A DNA stretch of 56,292 nt from Deltaproteobacteria bacterium UBA4427 (GTDB lineage Bacteria > Myxococcota_A > UBA9160 > UBA4427): NCBI GenBank assembly GCA_002390675.1, contig DGPZ01000174.1:1-56292 (forward strand). Reading direction: 5' to 3'. This document shows, piece by piece, positions 1 through 8,478 of this stretch. A program made the translations under genes and the position numbers. The notes beneath the pieces are model-generated. The model was given only the letters and a program-made list of their open reading frames with translations. It ran no database searches and was not told the origin of the DNA. Within the stretch, counting starts at the first letter, position 1. Every line of letters starts with the position of its first letter.

Positions 1-566
1 TGCTTCGGCGCGCGCAAGCGGGAAAGAAAGATCCGGGCCAGCGCTTCAGTCAAACCGAACGCGTGTTCGTGGTGCTTCAGATCCTTACGGCTTGCGCCGT
101 TGCGTTTGCCCATGGCTCGAACGACGTTGCAAATGCAATTGGCCCCTTGGCGGCAATCGTGGGCGCGGTAAATGAAGGCGCCACAGGCGTCGTTTCGAGC
201 AAGTCGCCGGTGGAGCCCTGGATGCTCGCGATTGGTGGCATCGGCATTGCCGTGGGCCTGGCAACTTGGGGCTACAAAGTGATGGAAACCGTGGGCAAGA
301 AGATCACGGAACTCACGCCGAGCCGAGGATTCGCCGCGGAGCTCGCAGCAGCGACCACGATCGTGATTGCGTCCCGAATGGGCATTCCTGTTTCGACGAC
401 ACATACACTGGTCGGTGCCGTTCTGGGCGTTGGCCTCGCACGGGGCATCGGCGCCGTCGATCTCCGCGTCGTAGCGACGATCGTCGCATCATGGGTTTCG
501 ACGCTGCCACTGGCGGCCGGACTCGCGATCTTCTTTTACTACTTTTTCAAGGGCGTGCTCAGTTAG
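1..566 (+). CDS. Inorganic phosphate transporter, PiT family (3' part)
   Basis: C-terminal part of a PiT-family (Pfam PHO4) phosphate permease of the inner membrane, usually coupled to proton or sodium. The reading frame is open to the left edge (first whole codon at 3), so the N-terminal half lies outside the window. The second copy of the family's duplicated signature is clear: AFAHGSNDVANAIGPLAA, later GIPVSTTHTLVGAVLG, both lining the substrate path in this family. Four or so hydrophobic helices remain, ending in FFYYFFKGVLS. A GTG at 63 could look like a start, but the conserved helix begins directly after it and the upstream codons are also open, so it is internal. The DUF47 gene follows after 40 bases, the usual pit partner. 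Confidence 0.93.
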   Translation, partial: LRRAQAGKKDPGQRFSQTERVFVVLQILTACAVAFAHGSNDVANAIGPLAAIVGAVNEGATGVVSSKSPVEPWMLAIGGIGIAVGLATWGYKVMETVGKKITELTPSRGFAAELAAATTIVIASRMGIPVSTTHTLVGAVLGVGLARGIGAVDLRVVATIVASWVSTLPLAAGLAIFFYYFFKGVLS

Positions 567-606
567 CGAGCCCCTCCGCGGCAAACCTGCATAAGGACGA
601 AGCATC

Positions 607-1275
607 ATGGCATGGATCGATAAGCTCGTAGGCCGATCTCCTGTAGGACCGATGCAGGAACACATGACCGCCGCAGTCGTATGCGCCCGGCAAATTGTCC
701 CTTTGGTTGAGGCAATGATCGCTGGGGACAACGCAGCGATCGCGGCTCAGCGCATTGAAATCGACCGGCTCGAAAATGCGGCCGACGACATCAAACATGA
801 GATCCGCAGCCATATGCCACGTCGGTTGATGATGGCTATGGAACGCCGGGACTTGCTGGATATTCTGGACTTCCAGGATTCGATCGCCGACGTCGCGCAG
901 GATATTGCCGAGCTGGTCGACCAACGCCAAATGCATTTGACCGGCACGCTCACCGAACCGTTTCGGGCGCTCGCCGTTCGGAGCGTTGAAGCCTGTGAAC
1001 AGGGCAAGAAAGTCATCGACGAGCTCGACGAGTTGATCGAGACCGGCTTTGGGGATCGTGAAGTGGCTCGTGTTGAGAGCATGATCTCTGAGCTTGGACG
1101 GATCGAGACGGAAACGGATGAGCTGCTGGATACTGCTTGTCGAAGTCTCTTTGCGATTGAGGATGAGCTTGGCGTTGCGAGCCTTTACTGGCACCAACTC
1201 TTGTTATGGGTCGCCGATCTCGCCGACTATGCGGAGCGTGTCGGCAATCGGCTCCGGCTTCTGGTCGCCAAATAG
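607..1275 (+). CDS. DUF47 (TIGR00153) PhoU-like protein
   Basis: Cytosolic all-helical protein of 222 residues belonging to the DUF47/TIGR00153 family, distantly related to PhoU. Proteins of this family are nearly always encoded beside PiT transporters and are thought to modulate them. The beginning (MAWIDKLVGRSPVGPMQEHM) and the repeated acidic helices (ENAADDIKHEI, RRDLLDILDFQDSIADVAQDI) match the family. ATG start preceded by AAGGACG at a suitable distance. It lies 40 bases behind the transporter, probably one transcript. The precise function is not established for the family. Confidence 0.9.
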   Translation: MAWIDKLVGRSPVGPMQEHMTAAVVCARQIVPLVEAMIAGDNAAIAAQRIEIDRLENAADDIKHEIRSHMPRRLMMAMERRDLLDILDFQDSIADVAQDIAELVDQRQMHLTGTLTEPFRALAVRSVEACEQGKKVIDELDELIETGFGDREVARVESMISELGRIETETDELLDTACRSLFAIEDELGVASLYWHQLLLWVADLADYAERVGNRLRLLVAK

Positions 1276-1346
1276 CCGCCAAGCCCAAATTACGCGCTTC
1301 AGCTTTCCGAGCGATTCGTAGTCGGACACGGATGACAGGGTTTCGC

Positions 1347-2567
1347 TCAGGCGTTCGCGAGTGCCGCGGCCACCAGTTCAGCATTCTTCGCGTCGCGCCT
1401 GGCGAGTTCTTCGATCTTGCCATGATCGACACCGAGCTCAGTAAGTAGTGCACGGGAGTCTTTGCCAAGGGTCGGGGCGGGCCGTTCTGGGAATTCTGCC
1501 GCGCTCGGCGAATGGCCACCGAACCTGATCGGCGGCTTCGCCAACCGCAGCGCGCCCATCGTGGGATGTTCCGTGTCAACAAGGCTGCCAAGATGTTGGA
1601 CTTGCTCGTCCGAGTGGACCTCATCCAAGGCATTCGCGCGCGCCACGGGGATCCCGAACGCATCGAGGTTCGTGCAAATTTCGTCGGTCGTTATATCCGC
1701 CAAGATTGCTTCAACGGCTTCTACGAAGGCCGGCATGTTCTCGACACGATCGGCCAGGGTTTTGAAGCGACGATCGAGGTGCAGTTCTGAGCCTCGCCAA
1801 ATTGAGAGAAGCTCGACTGCTGGATCCGCCACGAGGACGATCGAGACAAACCCGTCTTTGGCGCGAAAGACCGGAAACCAATCCGCGAGCTCCCGTGGAC
1901 CTTCTGAGGTCCCTTCGCCTAATAAGGCATGGGACCACATGACATCGGGCCATTGATAGCTGAGAGCGGCTTCGATCATAGCGACCGGGACGTATTGTCC
2001 GAGGCCCGTACGAGCGCGTTCGAGCAGCGCTGCTGTTATGCCTTGTGCGGTCGTTAATGCTGTGACCTTATCGAAGACGATGGTGCGCATGTTCGTCGGT
2101 ACATCGCCGCCCTGGGCGAAGGCAGTTCCAGTCGTGGCCTGAATCAGGGGGTCATAGACCCGTCGATTCTCGTAGGGCCCATCCTGGCCATAGCCCGAGA
2201 TGGAAGCGAATACGAGTCGCGGATTGATCTGGCTGAGGCGTTCGTACCCGAAGCCGAGCCGATCGATGACGCCGGGGCGGTAATTTTCGAGAAGGACGTC
2301 CGCTGTTTCGACGAGTCGCAGAAAGATTTCGTTCTCGGGTTCTGACTTCAGGTCGAGGACGAGGGACTTTTTATTTCGGTTGAGTGTCGCGAAGAGCGCG
2401 CTCATTCCGCCCCGTGAGGGGCCCAAGTAGCGGGCCGAGTCACCGGTAATTGGCGGCTCGATCTTGATGACCTCCGCGCCCTGGTCGGCGAGCATCATCC
2501 CTGCCATTGGGCCGGAGACCGTCGTGGTGAGTTCGAGGACACGGTGCCCCGTGAGTGGACCGGGCAA
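1347..2567 (-). CDS. CaiB/BaiF (class III) CoA-transferase
   Basis: Class III CoA-transferase of 406 residues, moving CoA between a thioester and a carboxylic acid in the cytosol; the acid is not predictable. The N-terminus shows the Rossmann-like CoA-binding segment (GHRVLELTTTVSGPMAGMML, ADQGAEVIKIE), then DLLLENYRPGV-like sequence and SGYGQDGPY. The likely catalytic aspartate is D139 in RRVYDPLIQATTG, which would form the aspartyl-CoA anhydride. The start is TTG at 2567 with AGAGGAG about ten bases upstream; no better start exists in frame. It stands alone between convergent DUF47 and divergent serB, so context does not identify the substrate. Confidence 0.88.
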   Translation of the reverse strand: MPGPLTGHRVLELTTTVSGPMAGMMLADQGAEVIKIEPPITGDSARYLGPSRGGMSALFATLNRNKKSLVLDLKSEPENEIFLRLVETADVLLENYRPGVIDRLGFGYERLSQINPRLVFASISGYGQDGPYENRRVYDPLIQATTGTAFAQGGDVPTNMRTIVFDKVTALTTAQGITAALLERARTGLGQYVPVAMIEAALSYQWPDVMWSHALLGEGTSEGPRELADWFPVFRAKDGFVSIVLVADPAVELLSIWRGSELHLDRRFKTLADRVENMPAFVEAVEAILADITTDEICTNLDAFGIPVARANALDEVHSDEQVQHLGSLVDTEHPTMGALRLAKPPIRFGGHSPSAAEFPERPAPTLGKDSRALLTELGVDHGKIEELARRDAKNAELVAAALANA

Positions 2568-2901
2568 ATGAGGGGATCTCCTCTAGGCACGTCACAATGA
2601 CGAATGTGGGAACCGATAGCCTACCAGTAAAGGAGACTAACGCTTTCACCCCGATTGGGGTTTTAAAGGGCAAGTCGTGGGCTGCGTCACTCATTGCTTG
2701 GCTTTGCGTCTGGCCCTTGCGCCGCTCGGGGTTTCGCCGATCCTTCCACCGACGGGATCCCGGGCGATGCGCCGCGAGTGCGCTCCGGTCATGCTTTACG
2801 TCCCAAGGACCAGAGCACCCATTGCGCTTCGGCATTCCCTAGGAATCTCGCTCGAATCGCTTCGGCGTCGCTCTTAAATTCTCAAGCATCGAAAGGCAGG
2901 C
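2568..2901. other. Divergent intergenic region, CoA-transferase / serB
   Basis: This 334-base stretch separates two divergent genes and must hold both promoters. I see no convincing -35/-10 pair, tRNA or family-like peptide. An open frame on the plus strand (2555-2842) gives a low-complexity Arg/Ser-rich translation and is probably not coding. AGGAG elements belonging to the flanking genes lie at its edges. Confidence 0.5.
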
Positions 2902-4119
2902 ATGTCCGAGGTCATCCTCATCAATCTCACGGGTCCCGATCGTCCAGGGATCACCCGCGATCTGAGCACGATCCTCGCAAGCCACGACATTCGCGTGCTC
3001 GACATCGGACAGGCTGTCATCCATGACACGTTGACTCTCGGCATTCTGGTGGAGATGCCGCCCGAGGCGGAGTCGCATCCCGTTCTGAAGGACGTGCTCT
3101 TTAAGGCGCACGAGTGGGATTTACAGGCGCGCTTCACGCCCGTCCCCCTTGATGAATATGAGCGCTGGGTTGGAGAGCAGGGACAACCCCGACATATCAT
3201 GACGCTGATCGGCAGCCGTTTGACGGCGCGCCATCTTGAAGGACTCGGCGATGTTGCGACGCGACACGGTCTGAATATCGACAATATCAGCCGTTTGTCC
3301 GGGCGTGTTTCTCTACGCACTCCGGGCGACGAACTGCGTTCCTGCGTTGAGCTGTCGCTGCGCGGTACGCCGGATGATTCGTCGGCCCTTCGTGGGGATC
3401 TGCTCGCTCTCGCTCAGGAACTTGATGTCGACATCGCATTTCAGGTGGATGATGTCTATCGACGTAATCGACGACTGGTGGCTTTCGATATGGATTCGAC
3501 GCTGATACAGGCGGAAGTGATCGATGAGCTGGCTGAGGCTGCAGGTGTAGGCGAACGGGTTTCTGCGATCACCGAGGCCGCTATGAACGGCGAACTCGAT
3601 TTCGAGCAGAGCCTAGTGCAACGCGTCGCTTTGCTCGAAGGGCTCGACGAAGGTGTGCTTTCCCAGATTGCAGAGCAACTTCCGATTATGCCCGGCGCCG
3701 AGCGCCTGATTCGAACGCTGCGTTCCCTCGGCTATCGCACGGCGATTCTCTCTGGTGGCTTCACGTATTTCGGGGAGCATCTGAAGGAACAGCTCGGAAT
3801 CGACTACGTCTATGCCAACGAACTCGAGATCAAGAATGGCAAGTTGACCGGGCGTGTGGCGGGCCCTGTTGTCGACGGTGCGCGAAAAGCGGCGCTGCTG
3901 GGGGAACTCGCGGAGCGTGAAAACCTGCGACTAGAACAGACGATCGCGGTTGGTGATGGCGCGAATGATCTGCCAATGCTCGATTCGGCGGGGCTTGGAA
4001 TCGCCTTTCATGCGAAGCCAAAAGTGCGTGCATCTGCCGAGCAAGTGATTTCGAATCTCGGTCTCGACGGAATTCTCTATCTGATTGGGATGAGCGACCG
4101 CGAAGTTCAGCAGGCTTGA
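2902..4119 (+). CDS. serB: Phosphoserine phosphatase SerB with two ACT domains
   Basis: Catalyses the last step of serine synthesis, phosphoserine to serine. The 405-residue protein has two N-terminal ACT-type domains (about residues 4-80 and 95-175) followed by a HAD phosphatase. HAD motif I is FDMDSTLI with nucleophile D196 and acid D198; motif II is the serine in AILSGGFTYF; motif IV is VGDGANDLPML. The double-ACT form is known from Pseudomonas and Mycobacterium SerB, where the ACT domains sense amino acids. ATG start with GAAAGGCAGGC upstream. The gene is followed closely by an MFS permease on the same strand. Confidence 0.95.
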   Translation: MSEVILINLTGPDRPGITRDLSTILASHDIRVLDIGQAVIHDTLTLGILVEMPPEAESHPVLKDVLFKAHEWDLQARFTPVPLDEYERWVGEQGQPRHIMTLIGSRLTARHLEGLGDVATRHGLNIDNISRLSGRVSLRTPGDELRSCVELSLRGTPDDSSALRGDLLALAQELDVDIAFQVDDVYRRNRRLVAFDMDSTLIQAEVIDELAEAAGVGERVSAITEAAMNGELDFEQSLVQRVALLEGLDEGVLSQIAEQLPIMPGAERLIRTLRSLGYRTAILSGGFTYFGEHLKEQLGIDYVYANELEIKNGKLTGRVAGPVVDGARKAALLGELAERENLRLEQTIAVGDGANDLPMLDSAGLGIAFHAKPKVRASAEQVISNLGLDGILYLIGMSDREVQQA

Positions 4120-4132
4120 ACCCGAAGCAATC

Positions 4133-5464
4133 TTGGTCGCCCGGATGCGCGGGACGATTGAAACTGCGAGGATCCGCGTGATGCCGCAGGACCCACTTAA
4201 GACCGCGCCCGGACGCCCTGACTCGGGTTGGAGTCGCGCGACCGAATCACTACAGAACGAACAGTTCAAGCGCGTGTTTATCGGCAACATGGCCTTCTTC
4301 CTGGCGATGGGCGGCCAGGGAGTCGTGCGCCCATGGATCGCGTATCAGCTGACCGATAGTGCCTTGTCCTTGGGGATCGTATCAGCGGCGATGGCGATTC
4401 CGATGTTCTTCATTTCGCCTTTGGGTGGCGCATTGGCGGATCGCGTCGAACGGCGTGGCCTGATCATGACCGCGCAGACGCTGGCGATTCTAACCGAGTT
4501 GATCGTGTTGGGTCTTTTCGTATCGGACCGAATCGAGTTCTGGCATCTGGTCGTCGCGGCCGCTTCGCTCGGCTGTTCGTTCCCACTCATGATGCCGGCA
4601 CGTTCAGCGATTGTTTATGCGCTTGTGGGCCGACGACACCTCGGCGCGGCTATGGGCCTCAATATGACCGGGATGAATGCGACTCGAGTGCTCGGACCCG
4701 CACTCGCAGGATTTCTGATTGCGGCCATCGGTGTGACAGGCGCTTACGTCGTGGATCTAGTGCTCTATGGCATCGCTCTCGCGTCGATGTTTACGGTCCA
4801 ACGCTTGCCGCCGCCCGAGGCGGCACGACTTGAGCCGCTTCTGAGTAACATTACAGGCGGCTTCAAATACCTCCTTGAGGATCGCTTCGTTTCGATGCTG
4901 CTCTTGTTCGGGCTACTGCCGCAATTCTTAGTGATGCCCTTCATGACAATGATCCCAGTCTTCGCGGAAAAAGTATGGATGACCGGACCAGAGGGTGTTG
5001 GAATTCTGAGCGCCGCTGTTGGGATGGGTGCCGTGCTTGGCTCCTTCTACGTCGCTGGCCGCAGCCAAGATATGCCGCGCCTTCGGCTGATGATGTTAAG
5101 TGCCATCACGTTCAGTCTCTTTTTGGCGGCATTTGCTTGGAGTCCGTTTTTTTGGCCCGCAGTCGTCCTTTCGCTCTTTGCCAATGTGGGAGCGAGCATC
5201 TTCTCCACCCTGAATAACGTGGCTATCCAGCTGGTGATTCCTGACGAGGTTCGCGGACGGGTGTCGAGCTTCTTAATGATGTCGGTTTCGCTGCCCTTGC
5301 TGGGGTCGTTACCCATGGGGTGGATTGCGGACAAAATTGGGGCACCTGCCGCGGTGGGAGCGTCTTCGCTCTTAGCGGTCGTGGCCGTCCTGTTGTTTTA
5401 CGTCCTGAGTCCTGCCCTCCGGAATCTGGACGAGCGCGTGAAGGCGAAGTCTGAATCCATTTGA
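4133..5464 (+). CDS. MFS transporter
   Basis: Major facilitator permease of 443 residues with about twelve hydrophobic helices. The loop after helix 2 carries GGALADRVERRG, the MFS signature, and the second-half equivalent is GWIADKIG. Closest in style to the enterobactin-exporter (EntS-like) MFS_3 group, but the substrate cannot be read from sequence. The start is uncertain: TTG at 4133 or ATG at 4145, with ATG at 4181 giving a shorter soluble leader before the first helix (VFIGNMAFFLAMGG). It begins 13 bases after serB and may be cotranscribed with it. Confidence 0.85.
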   Translation: MVARMRGTIETARIRVMPQDPLKTAPGRPDSGWSRATESLQNEQFKRVFIGNMAFFLAMGGQGVVRPWIAYQLTDSALSLGIVSAAMAIPMFFISPLGGALADRVERRGLIMTAQTLAILTELIVLGLFVSDRIEFWHLVVAAASLGCSFPLMMPARSAIVYALVGRRHLGAAMGLNMTGMNATRVLGPALAGFLIAAIGVTGAYVVDLVLYGIALASMFTVQRLPPPEAARLEPLLSNITGGFKYLLEDRFVSMLLLFGLLPQFLVMPFMTMIPVFAEKVWMTGPEGVGILSAAVGMGAVLGSFYVAGRSQDMPRLRLMMLSAITFSLFLAAFAWSPFFWPAVVLSLFANVGASIFSTLNNVAIQLVIPDEVRGRVSSFLMMSVSLPLLGSLPMGWIADKIGAPAAVGASSLLAVVAVLLFYVLSPALRNLDERVKAKSESI

Positions 5465-5550
5465 TCATGTACGCTTTGGCTTCATGGATGTGTTCGGCAG
5501 CTGTTGCCGAGGGCGCCCAAGCCGATCGTACGTCTGGGGAGAGAAGGCGC

Positions 5551-6171
5551 ATGTTGATCACGATCTCGAGGCAATTCATGGCCGGCGCGCAGCCGGTGGC
5601 GAAAAGAATCGCGGGTGCTCTGGGATGGGAAGTCGTCGACGATGCTTTCGCCGAAGCGATCGCTGCAAAGTCGGGCTACAGCAAAGAAGATGTCCAGAGC
5701 CTCGAGGAGAGTGTTCCGACTTTCTTGGAGCGCTTTGCTCAAAGTTCCGCGCTCTCGTTCCCAGAGTTTTTGGTCTCGACGCCGACAGCGATGGACGAGC
5801 CTGATTCGGTCAAGCTGGCTCATATTAGTCGCGAATTCGTAGAGGAACTTAGCCGGCGCGACCGCGTCGTGATGGTGGGCCGGGCGGCAGCCGCGATTCT
5901 CGCGCGCGAAAAAGAAGCTCTACATATTAGGCTTGTCGCCTCACGGGACTATCGAATTGAATTGGCAGCAAAAGAACATGGACTTTCGAATGAGAAGGCC
6001 GCTGAGCTTCTCGACGAGCGAGACTCGAACCGCGCTAAGTACCACAAAGAACTATACGGCCGCGATTGGAATGATCCGCTTCACTACCACATGGTTTTGA
6101 ATACCGAGCTTATAGGCATTGATGAAGCCGGCGATCTGATTGTGTCTCATGCGCGTGCCCTTGGATGGTAG
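5551..6171 (+). CDS. Cytidylate-kinase-like family protein
   Basis: Protein of 206 residues resembling the cytidylate kinase-like family (Pfam Cytidylate_kin2), predicted to be a cytosolic P-loop NMP-kinase-fold protein. It begins with the family hallmark ITISRQ. The following loop, normally glycine-rich (about GSGG), reads MAGAQ here, so ATP binding in the standard manner is doubtful. Later hallmarks include VMVGRAAAAILAREKEALHIRLVA and DSNRAKYHKELYGRDWNDPLHYHMVLNT, typical of the lid and C-terminal part. I chose ATG 5551 because GGGGAGAGAAGG lies just upstream and the fold begins there, although the frame is open back to TTG 5461 overlapping the MFS stop. True CMP kinase activity is unproven. 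Confidence 0.75.
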   Translation: MLITISRQFMAGAQPVAKRIAGALGWEVVDDAFAEAIAAKSGYSKEDVQSLEESVPTFLERFAQSSALSFPEFLVSTPTAMDEPDSVKLAHISREFVEELSRRDRVVMVGRAAAAILAREKEALHIRLVASRDYRIELAAKEHGLSNEKAAELLDERDSNRAKYHKELYGRDWNDPLHYHMVLNTELIGIDEAGDLIVSHARALGW

Positions 6172-6213
6172 TCCGGTCGCAGCTACCTCGGTAGAGCGCG
6201 CTCTTGGGACGTG

Positions 6214-6987
6214 CTAGTCGGGCGCGGGAACGAGTTGCGGAAGTATTTGGCTGATGGACCCGCGCAGCACAGTATCGGCGACCCCGTCCATCTCTGTCGG
6301 CTCGCCATTCAGGATCACAACCCGCGCCCCGGCTTCCTTTGCGATCGGAACCATCGCAGCGATCGGGTAAACTGCGAGCGTCGTACCGATCGCGAGAATG
6401 AGGTCGCATCGCTCGGCTGCTTCTTGCGCCCGAGCCAGGTCTCGCGAGACGAGTCCCTGTCCAAATGAAATCGTTGCAGATTTCAATATCCCGCCGCAGC
6501 TACGACACGACGGGTCATCTTCGCCTGCGATCACTCGTGCCAGAGCCCGTTCCACAGGAGCACGTTCTTCGCAGTCGAGGCATTGGACTTCTTGGATCGT
6601 GCCGTGGATTTCCACGACCCGCGCTGGGTCGGAGCCCGCACTTTGGTGGAGCCCGTCGACGTTCTGGGTCACAAGAGTGTCGAGATGCCCCGCACGCTCG
6701 AGATCGACGAGAGCGCGATGTCCGTCGTTAGGTTCGCGTTTGTTTTGCTGGGTTTCGAGACGCCACTTCCAGGAGCGCCTGCGCACGTCTGGGTCGGATA
6801 CATAGGCATCTAGGGTCGCCATCTTCTCGGCGGTCGGGTCCTTCGTCCAGAGTCCCCTAGGTCCTCTGAAATCAGGGATGCCCGAGTCCGTGGAGATTCC
6901 AGCGCCGGTTAGGGCGGCGACGGAGCCTGCTTCTCGAATCCATTCACGCACGGTCTCGATCGAGGAGTATAAATCAACATTAGTCAA
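6214..6987 (-). CDS. Sir2-family NAD-dependent protein deacylase (sirtuin)
   Basis: Sirtuin of 257 residues that uses NAD+ to remove acyl groups from protein lysines in the cytosol. Visible motifs: NAD-binding ALTGAGISTDSGIPDFRG, TQNVDGLHQSAG, catalytic histidine in EIHGTI, and a zinc knuckle formed by CLDC and CRSC. The frame extends to TTG 7029, but TTG 6987 is preceded by AGGAG with seven-base spacing and sits nearer the usual family start, so I use it. The AcoX-like NAD-kinase-fold gene lies 88 bases upstream on the same strand. The acyl-group specificity cannot be judged. Confidence 0.9.
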   Translation of the reverse strand: MTNVDLYSSIETVREWIREAGSVAALTGAGISTDSGIPDFRGPRGLWTKDPTAEKMATLDAYVSDPDVRRRSWKWRLETQQNKREPNDGHRALVDLERAGHLDTLVTQNVDGLHQSAGSDPARVVEIHGTIQEVQCLDCEERAPVERALARVIAGEDDPSCRSCGGILKSATISFGQGLVSRDLARAQEAAERCDLILAIGTTLAVYPIAAMVPIAKEAGARVVILNGEPTEMDGVADTVLRGSISQILPQLVPAPD

Positions 6988-7075
6988 GGGACGACTCCTG
7001 CTATGCGTCGGCTTATGCGCCGTCTGCAATTAGAATCTTCGTGCGCACGATCATCGGCCCAGCCGGAGCATAGGG

Positions 7076-8125
7076 TTAACAACAGCCCGTCGCGCCGCTT
7101 CGCTTGTCGTGCCAGTGGCCAAGGTCCATAAATAGTTCTTGTGCTGCGGCGGCGGAAAGTGCGCGATCGGGATTGATGACCCATGGGCCATTTCGTACGA
7201 CGCGCAGAATGGCACTTTCGTCTTCGGCTAAAACGATTTCACGGTCTCCATCAAATGCCATAAGTCCTGGTCCAGTCCAGCGAACTTCGCCCCCGAGTTC
7301 GACGCGGTCGACAGATTCGATGCCGACGTTCGCGTAGAGCCCAGGTGAGATTGGGCATCGGAGCGTCTTCCCTGTTTCCTCTGGGTTCGGCTCCGGGCGG
7401 CCCACAACTTCGACGGCGAAATTGTCTGGGGCATAACAGGGCATTAGGAGTCCCCCTACCGGGGAGAGTCCCACAGCAGAGGGCTCTGCGCGGGTCAAGA
7501 GAATGCGGGCGAGCTTCTCCGGGTCAGCCTGGAGCAGAGATCCCGGGTGGTCGTCCACCAACAGGGCCGCGTCGATCAATGCGATGCTTTCGCGACCATC
7601 TTCACACATGACCTCGACGATCTTGGAGCGTTCCGCTCCGTCTTCGAGTGCGAGGCGCCCGGAGGCTACGAGGCCGGCTGCCGCGCCCGCGATCGTGGCT
7701 TCGGTGTGAAAGGGAAAGACGTTATTGGTGCCCGTCGAAAGGGGTAGGAGGACGACGTCTCGCCACTCTTGAGTGATGGCGCGACTGGTACCGTCCCCAC
7801 CCAGCGCAACGATTGCGCCGCAGCCCGCTTCTCTCATGGCACGTGCAGCCATTTGGCTGTCGATGCCGTGCCCGGTCAGGTCGGTTTCGACGAGTTCGCA
7901 TTCGACGTCGATCGTGAGCGCTTCAGTAGCGGCTGCCGCTATCCGGAAGGAGTCACGTGAGAGCAGGATCTTCTTGATGCCTGCGGCGGCGGCGCCGACG
8001 ACGATGCGTGTGACCTGATTGCGTTTGTCTTCGATCGTGGAGGTACCGGCGCGGGCGAAAAGCCTGCGCGCGTCGCGACCGGAGTGAGGATTGACGATGA
8101 TTCCTAGAGTGCCCGCGGTTTGCAT
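7076..8125 (-). CDS. ATP-NAD kinase-fold protein, AcoX-like
   Basis: Protein of 349 residues related to ATP-NAD kinases and to AcoX, a protein encoded in acetoin-catabolism operons. The start LGIIVNPHSGRDARRL and the motif VALGGDGTSRAI (the GGDGT nucleotide loop of NAD and diacylglycerol kinases) are clear; PLSTGTNNVFP follows as the second nucleotide-contact segment. AcoX-type proteins lack a firmly established reaction. No acetoin dehydrogenase genes are visible here, so the AcoX name should be read only as family resemblance. ATG start. It is followed on the same strand by the sirtuin, another NAD-linked protein. Confidence 0.78.
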   Translation of the reverse strand: MQTAGTLGIIVNPHSGRDARRLFARAGTSTIEDKRNQVTRIVVGAAAAGIKKILLSRDSFRIAAAATEALTIDVECELVETDLTGHGIDSQMAARAMREAGCGAIVALGGDGTSRAITQEWRDVVLLPLSTGTNNVFPFHTEATIAGAAAGLVASGRLALEDGAERSKIVEVMCEDGRESIALIDAALLVDDHPGSLLQADPEKLARILLTRAEPSAVGLSPVGGLLMPCYAPDNFAVEVVGRPEPNPEETGKTLRCPISPGLYANVGIESVDRVELGGEVRWTGPGLMAFDGDREIVLAEDESAILRVVRNGPWVINPDRALSAAAAQELFMDLGHWHDKRSGATGCC

Positions 8126-8478
8126 GGTCGGAAGGCTATCTCGCTCGTTGGGACCGCGCGAATGCTTCCGCCGAGTTCGCGCAGGGAAAAATTCTCACCG
8201 CGGGTGGGGCGGATTATGGGCACCGCGGGTTTACACCAGCGGAATGCGTCCAAGCGTTGTAGCCCGACCGGCAAGCACTCAAGGCCGCGCTTTTCCCACG
8301 CCGCTCCAAATTACAGGAAACTCGCCGGCGATCGGCAGACCGGCGCCGTGAATCGAATCGCGCTCAGGTTCAGGCAGAGCGAATCCTGCCAATTCGAGTA
8401 AATGGAGAGGGGGGCGGGGAAGAGTGCGATGGCTGGGTCTGATGGAATGCTCAGCCCGAGACTGAAAGATTGGCGCCG
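8126..8478. other. Intergenic region between kinase and AcoX-like gene
   Basis: A 353-base gap between two leftward genes. It presumably carries the promoter of the AcoX-like gene. I find no RNA gene, clear terminator or family-like peptide; the open frames are Arg-rich and lack a plausible ribosome binding site. Confidence 0.4.

Noticed and set aside
2555..2842. 95-codon open frame between the CoA-transferase and serB
   Set aside because: Arg/Ser-rich low-complexity translation overlapping another gene's start; no family pattern.
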